From positions 124,001 through 188,000 of the forward strand of contig JAJYGC010000009.1 of NCBI GenBank assembly GCA_021785195.1: 64,000 nucleotides of DNA, in the 5' to 3' direction. How positions within the stretch are numbered: position 1 is the first letter of the stretch; each line of letters opens with the position of its first letter. Of the stretch, positions 41,660-51,342 are shown piece after piece. Below the pieces are notes generated by a model. That model was not told the origin of the DNA. It did not search any database and was given only the letters and a program-made list of their open reading frames with translations. Origin of the DNA: Nitrospirota bacterium. Lineage in GTDB: Bacteria > Nitrospirota > Leptospirillia > Leptospirillales > Leptospirillaceae. The position numbers and the translations under genes were made by a program.

Positions 41660-42754
41660 ATGGAATCACGCTTCCCCTATGACAATAGCCTTCTGTTCGG
41701 CCAAGGGGAGGACTCCGAGGAAAAATGGGCGTTCCGTTGGTTTCTTCTTGTCTCATTCCTCGTCCACATCGGGGTTTTGCTCCTGTTTATCAAGAATCCC
41801 GCGGTCCGGAACGCTCTTGAAGAAATGCTCCAGGCCCATAAAAAGCCCTTGACGATGGCCCAGTTAAAGAAGCAGGAAGAGGAAAAAAAGCCTGTGTTCA
41901 TCGACTTGCTGGATCCATCAAAGGTTCCCCTGGCCAATCAGTCCATGGCTCCGCCCCTGCCCAAGGGGTACTCCCTTTCGGGCAAGCTCAATGCTCCGAA
42001 CCGAATGGAACGAAAAGCTTCTCCTTCCTCTCCGGAGGAACGTCCATCCCCTGCCCTCCAGGAAAAGACCCCTGAATCGGAATCGGCCCCGCTCCCTGTT
42101 TCACATCAGCAGAAGGCCCGTTCCTCGGATCGTCCCGGTTTCAGAAAGGTGAAGAAAAGCCAATCCGATCACAAAAGGGAAAGAACGGTCAAAAAATCCC
42201 GGAAGGTTCACAAGAAGCAAAAGGTACAGCGGGTGGCAGAAATGAAGCCGGTTCCCAAAACGGTTCCCTCTCCTTCGAAGTCCCCGGCTCAGACAACCAT
42301 TTCAAAAAGTCAGATGCAGCAAATCCTTTCCCAGGCGTCGCTGGGAACGCCGTTTACTCATCACCTCAACCTTGCCCAGGACCTTGCCCCTGCCTATTCC
42401 GACCAGTCGAATGAACTGAACAGGATCGCTGCCAACCTGGAGGACGAGACATATTCCAGCTATATCAAAAGGATTCAGGAACGATTCGAAACGATTGGCG
42501 AATACCCCCAGGAGGCCCAGCAGCGCGGAATTACGGGGAGAGCTCTTGTCACGTTCACCATCAAAAAGGATGGGACTCTGGCAAACGCACGCTTGACGGA
42601 ATCCTCGGGTTCCCGGATTCTAGATGAGGAAGCACTGAGGATTGTTCGTGTGGCGGCTCCCTATATTCCGCTTCCAAAATCATTTCACAAGCAAGAACTG
42701 ATTCTTACCTGGGCCTTTATTTTTTATAACGGGGGCTTTCATGTCATCCAGTAA
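41660..42754 (+). CDS. TonB-family energy transducer
   Basis: Single N-terminal TM, basic/Pro-rich linker, C-terminal YPQEAQQRGITGRALVTFTIKKDGTLANARLTESSGSRILDEEALRIV. Confidence 0.88.
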   Translation: MESRFPYDNSLLFGQGEDSEEKWAFRWFLLVSFLVHIGVLLLFIKNPAVRNALEEMLQAHKKPLTMAQLKKQEEEKKPVFIDLLDPSKVPLANQSMAPPLPKGYSLSGKLNAPNRMERKASPSSPEERPSPALQEKTPESESAPLPVSHQQKARSSDRPGFRKVKKSQSDHKRERTVKKSRKVHKKQKVQRVAEMKPVPKTVPSPSKSPAQTTISKSQMQQILSQASLGTPFTHHLNLAQDLAPAYSDQSNELNRIAANLEDETYSSYIKRIQERFETIGEYPQEAQQRGITGRALVTFTIKKDGTLANARLTESSGSRILDEEALRIVRVAAPYIPLPKSFHKQELILTWAFIFYNGGFHVIQ

Positions 42755-44798
42755 GGGGTGGGTTGCCAGACTTTCATTGGTGCTTGCTCTTGTGATGGCT
42801 CCATGTTTCCAAGCTTCAGGGGCTTCATCCACCGAGGACTTCAAGAAAATTGACTTGTATTCCCAAGTGATTGCTTCCGTCAATCTGGGAAATAACCGGC
42901 AGGCCAAAAGGCTTTTGTCCGACATGCGTCCGGATTTGCTTGAACGGATGCCGCCCGAATACCGAAAGCGCCTCTCCTTCCTTAAGCTCTGGTACTTCCC
43001 GACGGCAAGATTTTCGGGACCTTCTGTCCGTAACGTGAATCAGGTGGCCGGGAACCTTGGGGACGTCCTGTTCTGGAGATTTTTGAATAGTGGCAAGGTT
43101 CAGGACGCACGTTTCCCGGGGTTGAGGGAAAAACTCTCCCGAATGTTTCCCAATTCTCCGCTTTACCATGGTCCGGGGAAATTGAGTGTCCATTCAGCCA
43201 GTGCCCTTTGGCAGGAATCGCTCAGGGCGATTGATCAGGGGGACATGGAACGGGCGACCCGCCTGTGGAAGCGACTTGTTGAAAAACATCCCCTTGCCCC
43301 CGAAAGTGGTCTGGCAGTCAATAGACTTGGTCCCCGCATCATGGATGGGGGCATTCTCGTTCCAAGGTGGAGACTGCTGGTTTCGATGGGGATGGGGAAG
43401 GTGGCCGCACGGGAAGCCAGGTCCTATCTTGCCCATGCCCAGCTATTCCCCTATCGGGATTTGGCCATTCTTGTCCTCTCCCAGGCGCAAGGGAGAGAAG
43501 GAAAGGGCAGCGAGGCCCGAAAACTCATCTCTCAGGATCTTGCCCAGAAAGGAATTCACCTTGACTCCCTTCTCCTGGGAGAACGGTGTCGGCTTTTTAG
43601 CCACTTTCACAAAAAAATAGATTGTGTGGCCCAATTTCTGATCCGTTACCCAAACTCATTGGCCGGCAGGCATCTTGCCATCGAAGTCCTGAGACAGGAT
43701 CTGCTGACGGATGAAGGAACCCCCAACCCCTTATGGAAACCTCCCGCCTTCCTGCTCTTTTCGCCTACAGGACAGGATAGCCTGTGGTTGTACGGACTGG
43801 ATGCTTATTTTCGGGGAAATCGGATCGAAGCCCAGAAAGACTGGGCCCGTCTGGCAAATTATTATCACCGATCGGGGGATACCTCAGGATATCGTGCGGG
43901 AAGGGTCTATTATTTTTTGGGAAGGTTGTTTGCCCTTTCCGGCGATGGGGAAACAGCCAGGATCTGGTACCGTCGGGTGATCTCCGAATTTCCGGATTCC
44001 CCTTATGCCTTGTGGGCGGGGCTTTCCTGTGGAGGCTCATGTCCTTCTTTGCAGGTACGGCTCCATTACCCCAAGGCCATCCCCTACTTATGGCCTCAGA
44101 GTGTTCGCTCCCGGATCCTTTCATTGGTTCAAATGGGGCTATGGGGACCAGCATGGGTGCTCAGTTCCTTGCGGGACGATCCTTCCCGGATCGGCAACCG
44201 CCTGGTCCGGTATGGCGGAATGGACCTGATGGTTCCGCCAAAAAAACGCTACCAGATCATCCGTCGGGTGGCCGGGATGAAATCAACGGGCCTTTTGCTT
44301 TCCGGTAGTGAGGAAATTTCCCCGGATATCCTTCAGGGGATCCGGGAGTCAGGGGTCGATCGTGATTGGGCCCTCTCCATCGCCCGTCAGGAAAGTCGGT
44401 TTGAAGGAAGTGCCTTATCGATTGACGGGGCACTGGGCATCATGCAATTGATGCCTAGAACGGCTATTTCCACGGCCAGGAACAGCCCGGATATGAATTA
44501 CAGGCCCGTTTCCCGGAACCTTGGCCGGATCCGGTTGCCGGATGTCAACAGTTATCTGGGGGGGCGCTATCTTGGTCGGTTGTTGGCGCATTTTCCCAAA
44601 AATCCCGAACGTGCGGTAGCATCATATAATGCGGGCCTCCATTCAGTCGTAAGATGGGACCGGCTGTCTCGTGAAGATTGGGATTTTTTTGTGGAGGGAA
44701 TCCCGTTTCAGGAAACCAGACGGTATGATCGAGAGGTTCTCTGGAACTATCTCTTTATCCATAGCCAGGGTTGGAAAAAGAGCGAACAGGAGCCATAA
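42741..44798 (+). CDS. Soluble lytic murein transglycosylase (SLT)
   Basis: SIARQESRFEGSALSIDGALGIMQLMPRTA; AVASYNAGLHSVVRW. Confidence 0.92.
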   Translation: MSSSKGWVARLSLVLALVMAPCFQASGASSTEDFKKIDLYSQVIASVNLGNNRQAKRLLSDMRPDLLERMPPEYRKRLSFLKLWYFPTARFSGPSVRNVNQVAGNLGDVLFWRFLNSGKVQDARFPGLREKLSRMFPNSPLYHGPGKLSVHSASALWQESLRAIDQGDMERATRLWKRLVEKHPLAPESGLAVNRLGPRIMDGGILVPRWRLLVSMGMGKVAAREARSYLAHAQLFPYRDLAILVLSQAQGREGKGSEARKLISQDLAQKGIHLDSLLLGERCRLFSHFHKKIDCVAQFLIRYPNSLAGRHLAIEVLRQDLLTDEGTPNPLWKPPAFLLFSPTGQDSLWLYGLDAYFRGNRIEAQKDWARLANYYHRSGDTSGYRAGRVYYFLGRLFALSGDGETARIWYRRVISEFPDSPYALWAGLSCGGSCPSLQVRLHYPKAIPYLWPQSVRSRILSLVQMGLWGPAWVLSSLRDDPSRIGNRLVRYGGMDLMVPPKKRYQIIRRVAGMKSTGLLLSGSEEISPDILQGIRESGVDRDWALSIARQESRFEGSALSIDGALGIMQLMPRTAISTARNSPDMNYRPVSRNLGRIRLPDVNSYLGGRYLGRLLAHFPKNPERAVASYNAGLHSVVRWDRLSREDWDFFVEGIPFQETRRYDREVLWNYLFIHSQGWKKSEQEP

Positions 44799-45074
44799 GT
44801 GTTCCATGGAAGCCCAGAGGAATGGGATCGTGAGTGGCGCTTCAAGGAGCGCCTGCAACAGATAGAGGCGCTTCTTGTGCGACACCGGGAGATTCTGGAC
44901 GCGGCACTTGAGGAGAATCGGCAGCTTCGGAAAGAAAATCAGCGTTTGGTCAGGATGATGGCTCTCCTGAAGCGGGAAAGGGGGAGGGTAAAAGGGATCC
45001 TGCTACAGGTAGAGGCCCGCATGTTGGGGGCGATTGGAAGGGGGGAGAGGAGCGCAGGTGAGAAAGAAACCTGA
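44799..45074 (+). CDS. Small coiled-coil protein, possibly ZapB-like
   Basis: 91 aa, LEENRQLRKENQRLVRMMALLKRERGRVKGIL; directly upstream of and overlapping zapA-like gene. Confidence 0.5.
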   Translation: MFHGSPEEWDREWRFKERLQQIEALLVRHREILDAALEENRQLRKENQRLVRMMALLKRERGRVKGILLQVEARMLGAIGRGERSAGEKET

Positions 45075-45393
45075 ACAGGTCCAAGTCAGGGTGAACCGCT
45101 TCACTCTCGCGGTCAAGGGCAATTTTGACCCTGGAAAAATGGAAGAGGCCGCACGGATCCTGAGTGCCATTCTTGACCGGACAGGATCGTCTGACACCGG
45201 GAGTCCCCAGTCTATCCAATCGTTGGCCCTTCTGGCGGCGCTCGAAAAAATTTATGAGAACAAGGAACTTGAAAAAAAAATAAGGGAACTTGAGGACACG
45301 CTGGATCGTCGAGACCGGTTCATCGGGCAACTTGATTCGTCAATTGCAGAGCTGGAACAGAACGCTGAATCACTCTTGCGTGAAAAGCGATGA
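45058..45393 (+). CDS. zapA: ZapA-like cell division protein
   Basis: VQVRVNRFTLAVKGNFDPGKMEEAARILSAIL..., C-terminal coiled coil, next to 6S RNA. Confidence 0.7.
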   Translation: MRKKPEQVQVRVNRFTLAVKGNFDPGKMEEAARILSAILDRTGSSDTGSPQSIQSLALLAALEKIYENKELEKKIRELEDTLDRRDRFIGQLDSSIAELEQNAESLLREKR

Positions 45394-45409
45394 ACCGGTA
45401 GAATGTTTC

Positions 45410-45590
45410 CAACCCTGCACTGTCCGAGGCGCGGTTGAGTTTGTTACCTACATTATTTGAGAAGTGGCGTGTCAGCGCGTGTGGTGAGCATGCCCGTTTA
45501 CGGGAAGCCTGAAGCCGCCTAGAATGCCAGAAACCTGGTAACGCAGGTATCTCAAATGAAACCGTAACGGCAGGAGCGGGGTTTTTTTGT
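45410..45590 (+). ncRNA. ssrS: 6S RNA
   Basis: GTGGTGAGCATGCCCGTTTACGGGAAGCCTGAAG resembles the conserved 6S segment; long-range pairings ATTTGAGA(45455-45462)/TCTCAAAT(45550-45557) and GTTAC/GTAAC; 3' gcggggttttttt; downstream of zapA as in many bacteria. Confidence 0.85.
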
Positions 45591-45601
45591 TTCCCTCGAT
45601 G

Positions 45602-46963
45602 GGGGCAAGTTCCCGAGAACTCATGAAATCCTTGTTTGATTTCCCAGAAGAACGTCCATTTCTTTCCCGCATGATGCCGGACCAAGCTGACTCTTTTCTC
45701 GGACAGACCCATCTGATGGGATTGGGGTGTCCATTAAAAGGGCTCCTCGATGCCAAATCATTTCGATCCATGGTGATCTATGGACCTCCTGGCTGTGGAA
45801 AATCCTCTTTTGTTCACCTTTTGCAGTGTGTCAATGCATTCCGTTTTGAGGAAGTCAGGGGATCTGAAGGGACTGTCGCGGATTTAAAAAAAGCGATCGA
45901 AACCGGGAAAGACTATCGGCGTTCCGGACAAAAAACAATTCTGGTCATCGAGGAAATCGACAGGTTCACCCGAAATCAGCAGGATGTGCTGGTTCCGGCC
46001 CTTGAAAGGGGAGATGTCCTCCTGTTGGGGCTTTCGTATGAGAATCCCGCGAGAGCCCTTCTTCCTCCCCTTGTTTCCCGACTGTTGATCTTTCCATTCT
46101 ATCCCCTTTCTTCTCAGGATCTGGGAACCCTCCTTGACAGATGCCGACTTTTTCTGGAACGGGCGCAAGGCCGGAAAATCGAAGTGGATCCGGAAGCGAG
46201 AACACTGATGGTTCGTCGTTCAGGTGGGGATGCCCGAAAGCTTCTTCTCGTTTTTGAGGCCATGGTTGCCGCCCTGGGAGAGGACGTTGCAGTCCTTAGG
46301 ATAGATCGTGAAGGCGTATCCCGGTTCCTGAGCCTGCCAGGCGGGGTCGCCCGGGATCACGAGAGCCATTTTGACCTGATCTCAGCCTTTATCAAAAGTG
46401 TCCGAAACCATGAACCAGATGCTGCCCTCCATTATTTGGCCAGAATGATCGAAAGCGGTGAGGACCCGATTTATGTGGCCAGACGACTGATCGTTTTGGC
46501 GGCAGAGGATGTGGGCCTGGCCAATCCTGCCGCACTGCCCCTGACGGTGGCCTGCCTTGAGGCAATTCGGTCGATCGGGATGCCTGAAGGCAGGATTCCC
46601 CTTTCAGAAACAACCCTTTACCTCACCTTGTCACCAAAGAGCAATTCAGCTTACAGGGCAGTGGATCGGGCCATTACGGAGGTTCGGGAAGGTTTCCTTC
46701 CCCCGGTGCCAGAGTTTTTGAAGAATGTCCATCTTCCCGGTGGAACCCTCGCGGGCGATCCATCCGGGAACGAAACCTACCAATATCCTCCGGATACCCC
46801 TGAGGGAATTTCTTCCCAGAAATATTTTTCCGGAAGGAACCCGATCTACCTTCCTCCATTGAAACCGACCGGTCTGGAAGAGGAAATGGTTGACCGGCTT
46901 AAGGGTTGGGAAAAGGCCAAGGCCAAGAAATCAGGCTCTTCTCCACGAACTGAGTCAGAGTAG
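45602..46963 (+). CDS. rarA: Replication-associated recombination ATPase RarA/MgsA
   Basis: DQADSFLGQTHLMG; VIYGPPGCGKSSFVHLL; RLIVLAAEDVGLANPAAL. Confidence 0.92.
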   Translation, partial: GASSRELMKSLFDFPEERPFLSRMMPDQADSFLGQTHLMGLGCPLKGLLDAKSFRSMVIYGPPGCGKSSFVHLLQCVNAFRFEEVRGSEGTVADLKKAIETGKDYRRSGQKTILVIEEIDRFTRNQQDVLVPALERGDVLLLGLSYENPARALLPPLVSRLLIFPFYPLSSQDLGTLLDRCRLFLERAQGRKIEVDPEARTLMVRRSGGDARKLLLVFEAMVAALGEDVAVLRIDREGVSRFLSLPGGVARDHESHFDLISAFIKSVRNHEPDAALHYLARMIESGEDPIYVARRLIVLAAEDVGLANPAALPLTVACLEAIRSIGMPEGRIPLSETTLYLTLSPKSNSAYRAVDRAITEVREGFLPPVPEFLKNVHLPGGTLAGDPSGNETYQYPPDTPEGISSQKYFSGRNPIYLPPLKPTGLEEEMVDRLKGWEKAKAKKSGSSPRTESE

Positions 46964-46974
46964 CCAGGCGGCGG

Positions 46975-46988
46975 CCTCCTTCCGGAGG
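46975..46988 (+). terminator. Short GC hairpin after rarA, candidate terminator
   Basis: CCTCC-TTCC-GGAGG; only a weak downstream T-rich stretch. Confidence 0.35.
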
Positions 46989-47140
46989 GTGTCGTTGCCT
47001 TTGGTTTCTTTTGCCCTAAAAGAATGGGAACAGGTTTCTCCCGGTCATGATCTTTGGTATGATGGTACGTATTTGAAATGACAGAAGCGAAGACGGGTGC
47101 ATTGGGAATGTCGGGTGAATTCAGGTGAAAGGTCGATGAT

Positions 47141-48706
47141 ATGTTGACAGCCGTTCTGGTGGCTGGTGCCGCTTTCCTTGGGGTCCTTGCGGGAGCGTGG
47201 GGAGGGATCTTTTTGGCCAATTCCCGTGTCAATGGACAGGTGAGGGAAAAGCGACGGCTTGCAATGGAAATCATGGAAGATGCCTCTCGACAAAAAGAGT
47301 CCATGTTGAAGGAGTCCGAACTGGAAGCAAAGGAAATTGCTTTCAGGATTCGGGTTCAGGCGGAAGAGGAATCCAATCAGCGCCGACAGGAATCCATGCG
47401 TCGGGAGCAGGAGTTTCAGGGACGTCAGTCGGAACTGGAACAGGACAAGAGAAAGCTGGACCAGCAGCGACAGGAGCTTCAACGGGGTTTTCAGGACTTG
47501 AGGAACAAGGAAAAACAGATTGACCTGAAAGAGAAAGACCTTGCTGAAGCGCTGTCCATGCAACATTTGAAGCTCGAGGAAATTTCCGGCCTTTCCCTTG
47601 ATGATGCCCGGGACCGCTTGCTTCGTGAGGCGGAGGATCTCATCCGTACCGATGCTGCGCGGGCCGGACAGAAAATCGAGAGGGAGTTCCGGGAAAACGC
47701 TGTCAAGAAGGGTCGGGAGATCATGACCCTGGCCATTCAGCGCTATGCCAACGATCATGTTGCGGAAACAAGCATCTCTGTCGTCCCAATCCAATCCGAG
47801 GACGTCAAGGGCCGCATCATTGGTCGGGAGGGACGAAATATCAGGGCATTCCAGCAGGCGACCGGAGTGGACCTGATCATTGACGATACCCCGGATGCCA
47901 TCATCATCTCCGGATTTGACCCACACCGCCGGGAAGTTGCGAGACTTTCTCTTGAAAAGCTTCTCCAGGACGGGAGGGTTCACCCGGCAAGGATTGAGGA
48001 AGTGGTTGAAAAAGTGCGCCGTGAGCTTGATCAGACCCTTCTTGAGGAAGCAGAAAAGACTGCATTCGAGCTTGGAATTTCCGATATCCATCCGGAAATT
48101 CTGAAGCTTGTTGGTCGATTGAAATTTCGAACGAGCTACGGGCAGAACAATCTTCTCCACGCCAGGGAGGTCGCTTATCTCTGCTCCATGATGGCGGCTG
48201 AACTGGGTCTGAATCCCAAACTTGCAAAGCGGGCGGCCTTTCTCCACGATATCGGAAAGTCCCTCTCCCATGAAGGGGAAGGATCCCATCCCCAGCTTGG
48301 GGCGGAAGCGGCAAAGAAATACGGTGAATCTCCCGAGGTGGTGAATGCCATCCTTTCCCATCATGGTGATGTTGAGCCGATTTGTCTGGAGTCAGTGCTG
48401 GTTTCGGCTTCCGATGCGATTTCTGCGGCTCGTCCGGGGGCCAGGCGCGAAAGTATGGATGCTTACCTGAAGCGGCTTGAAAAACTTGAGAGCATCGCGA
48501 ATTCCTTCAAGGGTGTGGAAAAATCCTATGCCATTCAGGCGGGTCGGGAAATCAGGATTATCGTCCGACAGGATGAAGTGAGCGATGAGGATCTTCTGGT
48601 TGTGTCCCGCGAGATTGCCAAGAAAATTGAGGCGGAGCTGAAGTATCCAGGCCAGATCAAGGTCACTGTGATCAGGGAGAATCGGATTGTTGAGTACGCC
48701 CGCTGA
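47141..48706 (+). CDS. rny: Ribonuclease Y
   Basis: N-terminal TM, coiled coil, KGRIIGREGRNIRAFQQATGVDLIIDDTPDAIIISGFDPHRREVARLSLEKLLQDGRVHPARIEE; HD domain. Confidence 0.97.
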   Translation: MLTAVLVAGAAFLGVLAGAWGGIFLANSRVNGQVREKRRLAMEIMEDASRQKESMLKESELEAKEIAFRIRVQAEEESNQRRQESMRREQEFQGRQSELEQDKRKLDQQRQELQRGFQDLRNKEKQIDLKEKDLAEALSMQHLKLEEISGLSLDDARDRLLREAEDLIRTDAARAGQKIEREFRENAVKKGREIMTLAIQRYANDHVAETSISVVPIQSEDVKGRIIGREGRNIRAFQQATGVDLIIDDTPDAIIISGFDPHRREVARLSLEKLLQDGRVHPARIEEVVEKVRRELDQTLLEEAEKTAFELGISDIHPEILKLVGRLKFRTSYGQNNLLHAREVAYLCSMMAAELGLNPKLAKRAAFLHDIGKSLSHEGEGSHPQLGAEAAKKYGESPEVVNAILSHHGDVEPICLESVLVSASDAISAARPGARRESMDAYLKRLEKLESIANSFKGVEKSYAIQAGREIRIIVRQDEVSDEDLLVVSREIAKKIEAELKYPGQIKVTVIRENRIVEYAR

Positions 48707-49538
48707 TTTGGCGGACATTTCGGGGTTGACTCGAATCCTGTTTGTAGGAGATGTCTTTGGAAGACCTGGAAGAAAGGCGTTATCCAGGGGAATTGATCGG
48801 ATTGCCCGTTCGTTCCGTCTCGATGCCGTAATCATCAATGGGGAAAACCTTGCCGGAGGCAAAGGGTTGAACCTGAAGACGGTGTCCGAATGTTTCGGGA
48901 TGGGGGTGACCGCAGTAACCACGGGGAATCACCTTTTTGACCAGAAGGACACGGGTTTGCTTCTTGAAACGGAGAGGCGGGTTCTTCGTCCATTGAACCT
49001 TTCTCCCGAGTGCCCCGGGCAGGGAGCCTCCATCTTTACCCTTCCAAACGGAAAAACGCTTGGTGTCATCAATTTGATTGGCCGGGTTTTTATGGCACCG
49101 TCGGACTGCCCGTTTCATGCGGTGGATCGTGTATTGTCCGAATGGGAAACATCTTCCTCCATGCCAGACCTGATCGCTGTTGATTTCCATGGGGAGGCGA
49201 GCGGGGAAAAAAGGGCAATGGGATTTCATCTTGATGGTCGGGTGCACCTGGTCTACGGGACCCATACCCATGTTCAGACCAATGACCTCGAAACCCTTCC
49301 GGGGGGGACCCTTTTCCTGACCGATGTAGGATTGACGGGTCCCAGATGGTCGGTGATCGGAGTCACTCCCAAAATGGCTTTGAAGAAGTATCTTACCCAT
49401 GTTCCAGCCCCATTTGAGGTTGCAGACGGGGAGATGCTGTTTTGTGGTCTGATGGCCTGTTTTGTGGAGGATGGGGGTCGACTGGTGCTGAAGGAAGCAC
49501 GGCTGATCCGGGAAGGAGACCTTGCCGATGAGACTTGA
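48687..49538 (+). CDS. YmdB-family metallophosphoesterase
   Basis: RILFVGDVFGRPGRKAL; INGENLAGGKG; GNHLFDQKD; GTHTHVQTND; downstream of rny. Confidence 0.9.
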   Translation: MLSTPADLADISGLTRILFVGDVFGRPGRKALSRGIDRIARSFRLDAVIINGENLAGGKGLNLKTVSECFGMGVTAVTTGNHLFDQKDTGLLLETERRVLRPLNLSPECPGQGASIFTLPNGKTLGVINLIGRVFMAPSDCPFHAVDRVLSEWETSSSMPDLIAVDFHGEASGEKRAMGFHLDGRVHLVYGTHTHVQTNDLETLPGGTLFLTDVGLTGPRWSVIGVTPKMALKKYLTHVPAPFEVADGEMLFCGLMACFVEDGGRLVLKEARLIREGDLADET

Positions 49539-51042
49539 GGGAGGAATTTTCTCAGACCTCGAAATCAGGTCGGTATACACTGTTTCAGAGCTGACGGACG
49601 GAATTAGGCTGGCCTTGGAGACATCCTTTCCTGGATTTGTTCATGTCGAGGGAGAAATCTCGAATGTCAGGGAGTCCGCATCGGGTCATGTCTACTTTAC
49701 CTTGAAGGATGCCGCGGCACAAATCCGTGGTGTGTTTTTTAAAGGACATCGCCGGAGTGACAGGTTCCTTCCCGAGGAAGGCACAAAGGTTTTGGCTCAT
49801 GGTCGGATCGGGATGTATCAACCCCGGGGCGAGTATCAGCTGATTGTTCATTCCATGGAGCCGGCTGGACTGGGGAAGTTTTTCCTGGAGTTTCGGCGGG
49901 TTCGCTCAAAACTTGAGGCTGAAGGTCTTCTCGACCCTTCCAGAAAGCGCGTTCTTCCTCTCTACCCCAGAAAGGTTGCCCTGATTACTTCCCTCTCCGG
50001 TGCCGTTTTATGGGACTTTATCAGGATATCTGGCCTGAGAAGCCCAGCCATTCCCGTTGTCATTGTGCCTGTAGCTGTACAGGGCGAACGGGCGGCATCC
50101 GAGATTGTCGAGGCACTCTCGAACCGTATCCCGAGGATCAAAGATCTTGATTGTGTGGTCCTTGCACGCGGTGGTGGCTCTGTCGAGGATCTTTGGCCAT
50201 TCAACGATGAACTTCTGGCACGGGAAATGATTCGGTGTTCCGTTCCAATCGTGTCTGCGGTGGGACACGAAACAAATGTCACCATTGCGGATCTGGTCGC
50301 GGATTTTCGGGTTGCAACTCCTTCTGAAGCGGCAGAGAAGGTCTTTCCCCGGTCGTCAGAACTGCTGGGAGGAGTCCGGTCCGGACGCCTGGATATTGAG
50401 CGGAACCTTCAGAGACAGACTCTTCGTCTTTCCCAGATGCTGGTTTCCGATCGGGAGCGTCTTTTGCGCTGGCCGGAAATTCTGTACAGGAACCATCAGA
50501 CACTGGATCGGGTCGGACTGGAAGTTTCGTCTAACCTAAGGGCCCGAGTGTCAAGGGAGCTTCTGGGGTGGGAACGTACCGTGAACCGGATGGGAAAGTC
50601 TATGGGAGACTTCCTTTCAGGGAGGCGTTTGGTGGCCCAGAAATTATCGGGTGCATTGAGAAGCCCTTATTCAAGCCTTCTTCTCCGGAGAAAAAGGTGG
50701 GAAAGACTTTATCAACGGTTTTCTCCCGTGTTGAAGGATCATCTTCGAAGACGGGAATCCCAGTTGAACGAGTCTGAGAATGCGCTTTCCCGCACTTTTT
50801 CGTCGTTTTTTTCCAAAAGCCAGTGGCAATTGGAACAAAACAGGGAAAAATTAATGCGTGCAACCCCTTTCTCAGCCCTTGAAAAAGGCTTTGCCATCCT
50901 GTTTCATTCGGATACCCGAAAGCTTGTATCTCCCGCAAACCTCCCGGTGGAAGGGGAGAATGTCCTGGCTCGCATTCCCGGGTTCGAGGTCGCCCTGAAA
51001 GTCATTTCCATCCAACCTTATGAGGAGAAGAAAGCCGACTGA
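49528..51042 (+). CDS. xseA: Exodeoxyribonuclease VII large subunit
   Basis: FVHVEGEISNVRESASGHVYFTLKDAAAQIRGVFFKG; VVLARGGGSVEDLWPFNDE. Confidence 0.96.
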   Translation: MRLEGGIFSDLEIRSVYTVSELTDGIRLALETSFPGFVHVEGEISNVRESASGHVYFTLKDAAAQIRGVFFKGHRRSDRFLPEEGTKVLAHGRIGMYQPRGEYQLIVHSMEPAGLGKFFLEFRRVRSKLEAEGLLDPSRKRVLPLYPRKVALITSLSGAVLWDFIRISGLRSPAIPVVIVPVAVQGERAASEIVEALSNRIPRIKDLDCVVLARGGGSVEDLWPFNDELLAREMIRCSVPIVSAVGHETNVTIADLVADFRVATPSEAAEKVFPRSSELLGGVRSGRLDIERNLQRQTLRLSQMLVSDRERLLRWPEILYRNHQTLDRVGLEVSSNLRARVSRELLGWERTVNRMGKSMGDFLSGRRLVAQKLSGALRSPYSSLLLRRKRWERLYQRFSPVLKDHLRRRESQLNESENALSRTFSSFFSKSQWQLEQNREKLMRATPFSALEKGFAILFHSDTRKLVSPANLPVEGENVLARIPGFEVALKVISIQPYEEKKAD

Positions 51043-51326
51043 TGGGCGAGACAAGGGTTTCCCAAAAAAAAGGAGGGTCAGGACCTTTAAGCTTCGAGGA
51101 AAAAATGAGTCGACTAGAGGAGATTGTCCGCATCCTCGAAGGTGGGGACCGTCCTCTTGAAGAGTCCATGTCCCTTTTTGAGGAAGGGGTAAAGCTTTCT
51201 AATGAGTGCCGTGAGGTGCTTGAAAAAACCGAACGGAGAATCACCCTGCTTCTGAAGAACCAGGGCAGCGAGGTTCCCTTTGATGAGTCCTTGGGGACGG
51301 ACCTGGAGAAACAGGGTGACTCTTGA
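51042..51326 (+). CDS. xseB: Exodeoxyribonuclease VII small subunit
   Basis: SFEEKMSRLEEIVRILEGGDRPLEESMSLFEEGVKLSNECREVLEKTERRI. Confidence 0.93.
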   Translation: MGETRVSQKKGGSGPLSFEEKMSRLEEIVRILEGGDRPLEESMSLFEEGVKLSNECREVLEKTERRITLLLKNQGSEVPFDESLGTDLEKQGDS

Positions 51327-51342
51327 ACATTAAGGAGATTGT

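Noticed and set aside
47045-48364. 439-aa minus-strand ORF
   Set aside because: Antisense to RNase Y; low-complexity Leu/Phe-rich shadow of the coiled coil.
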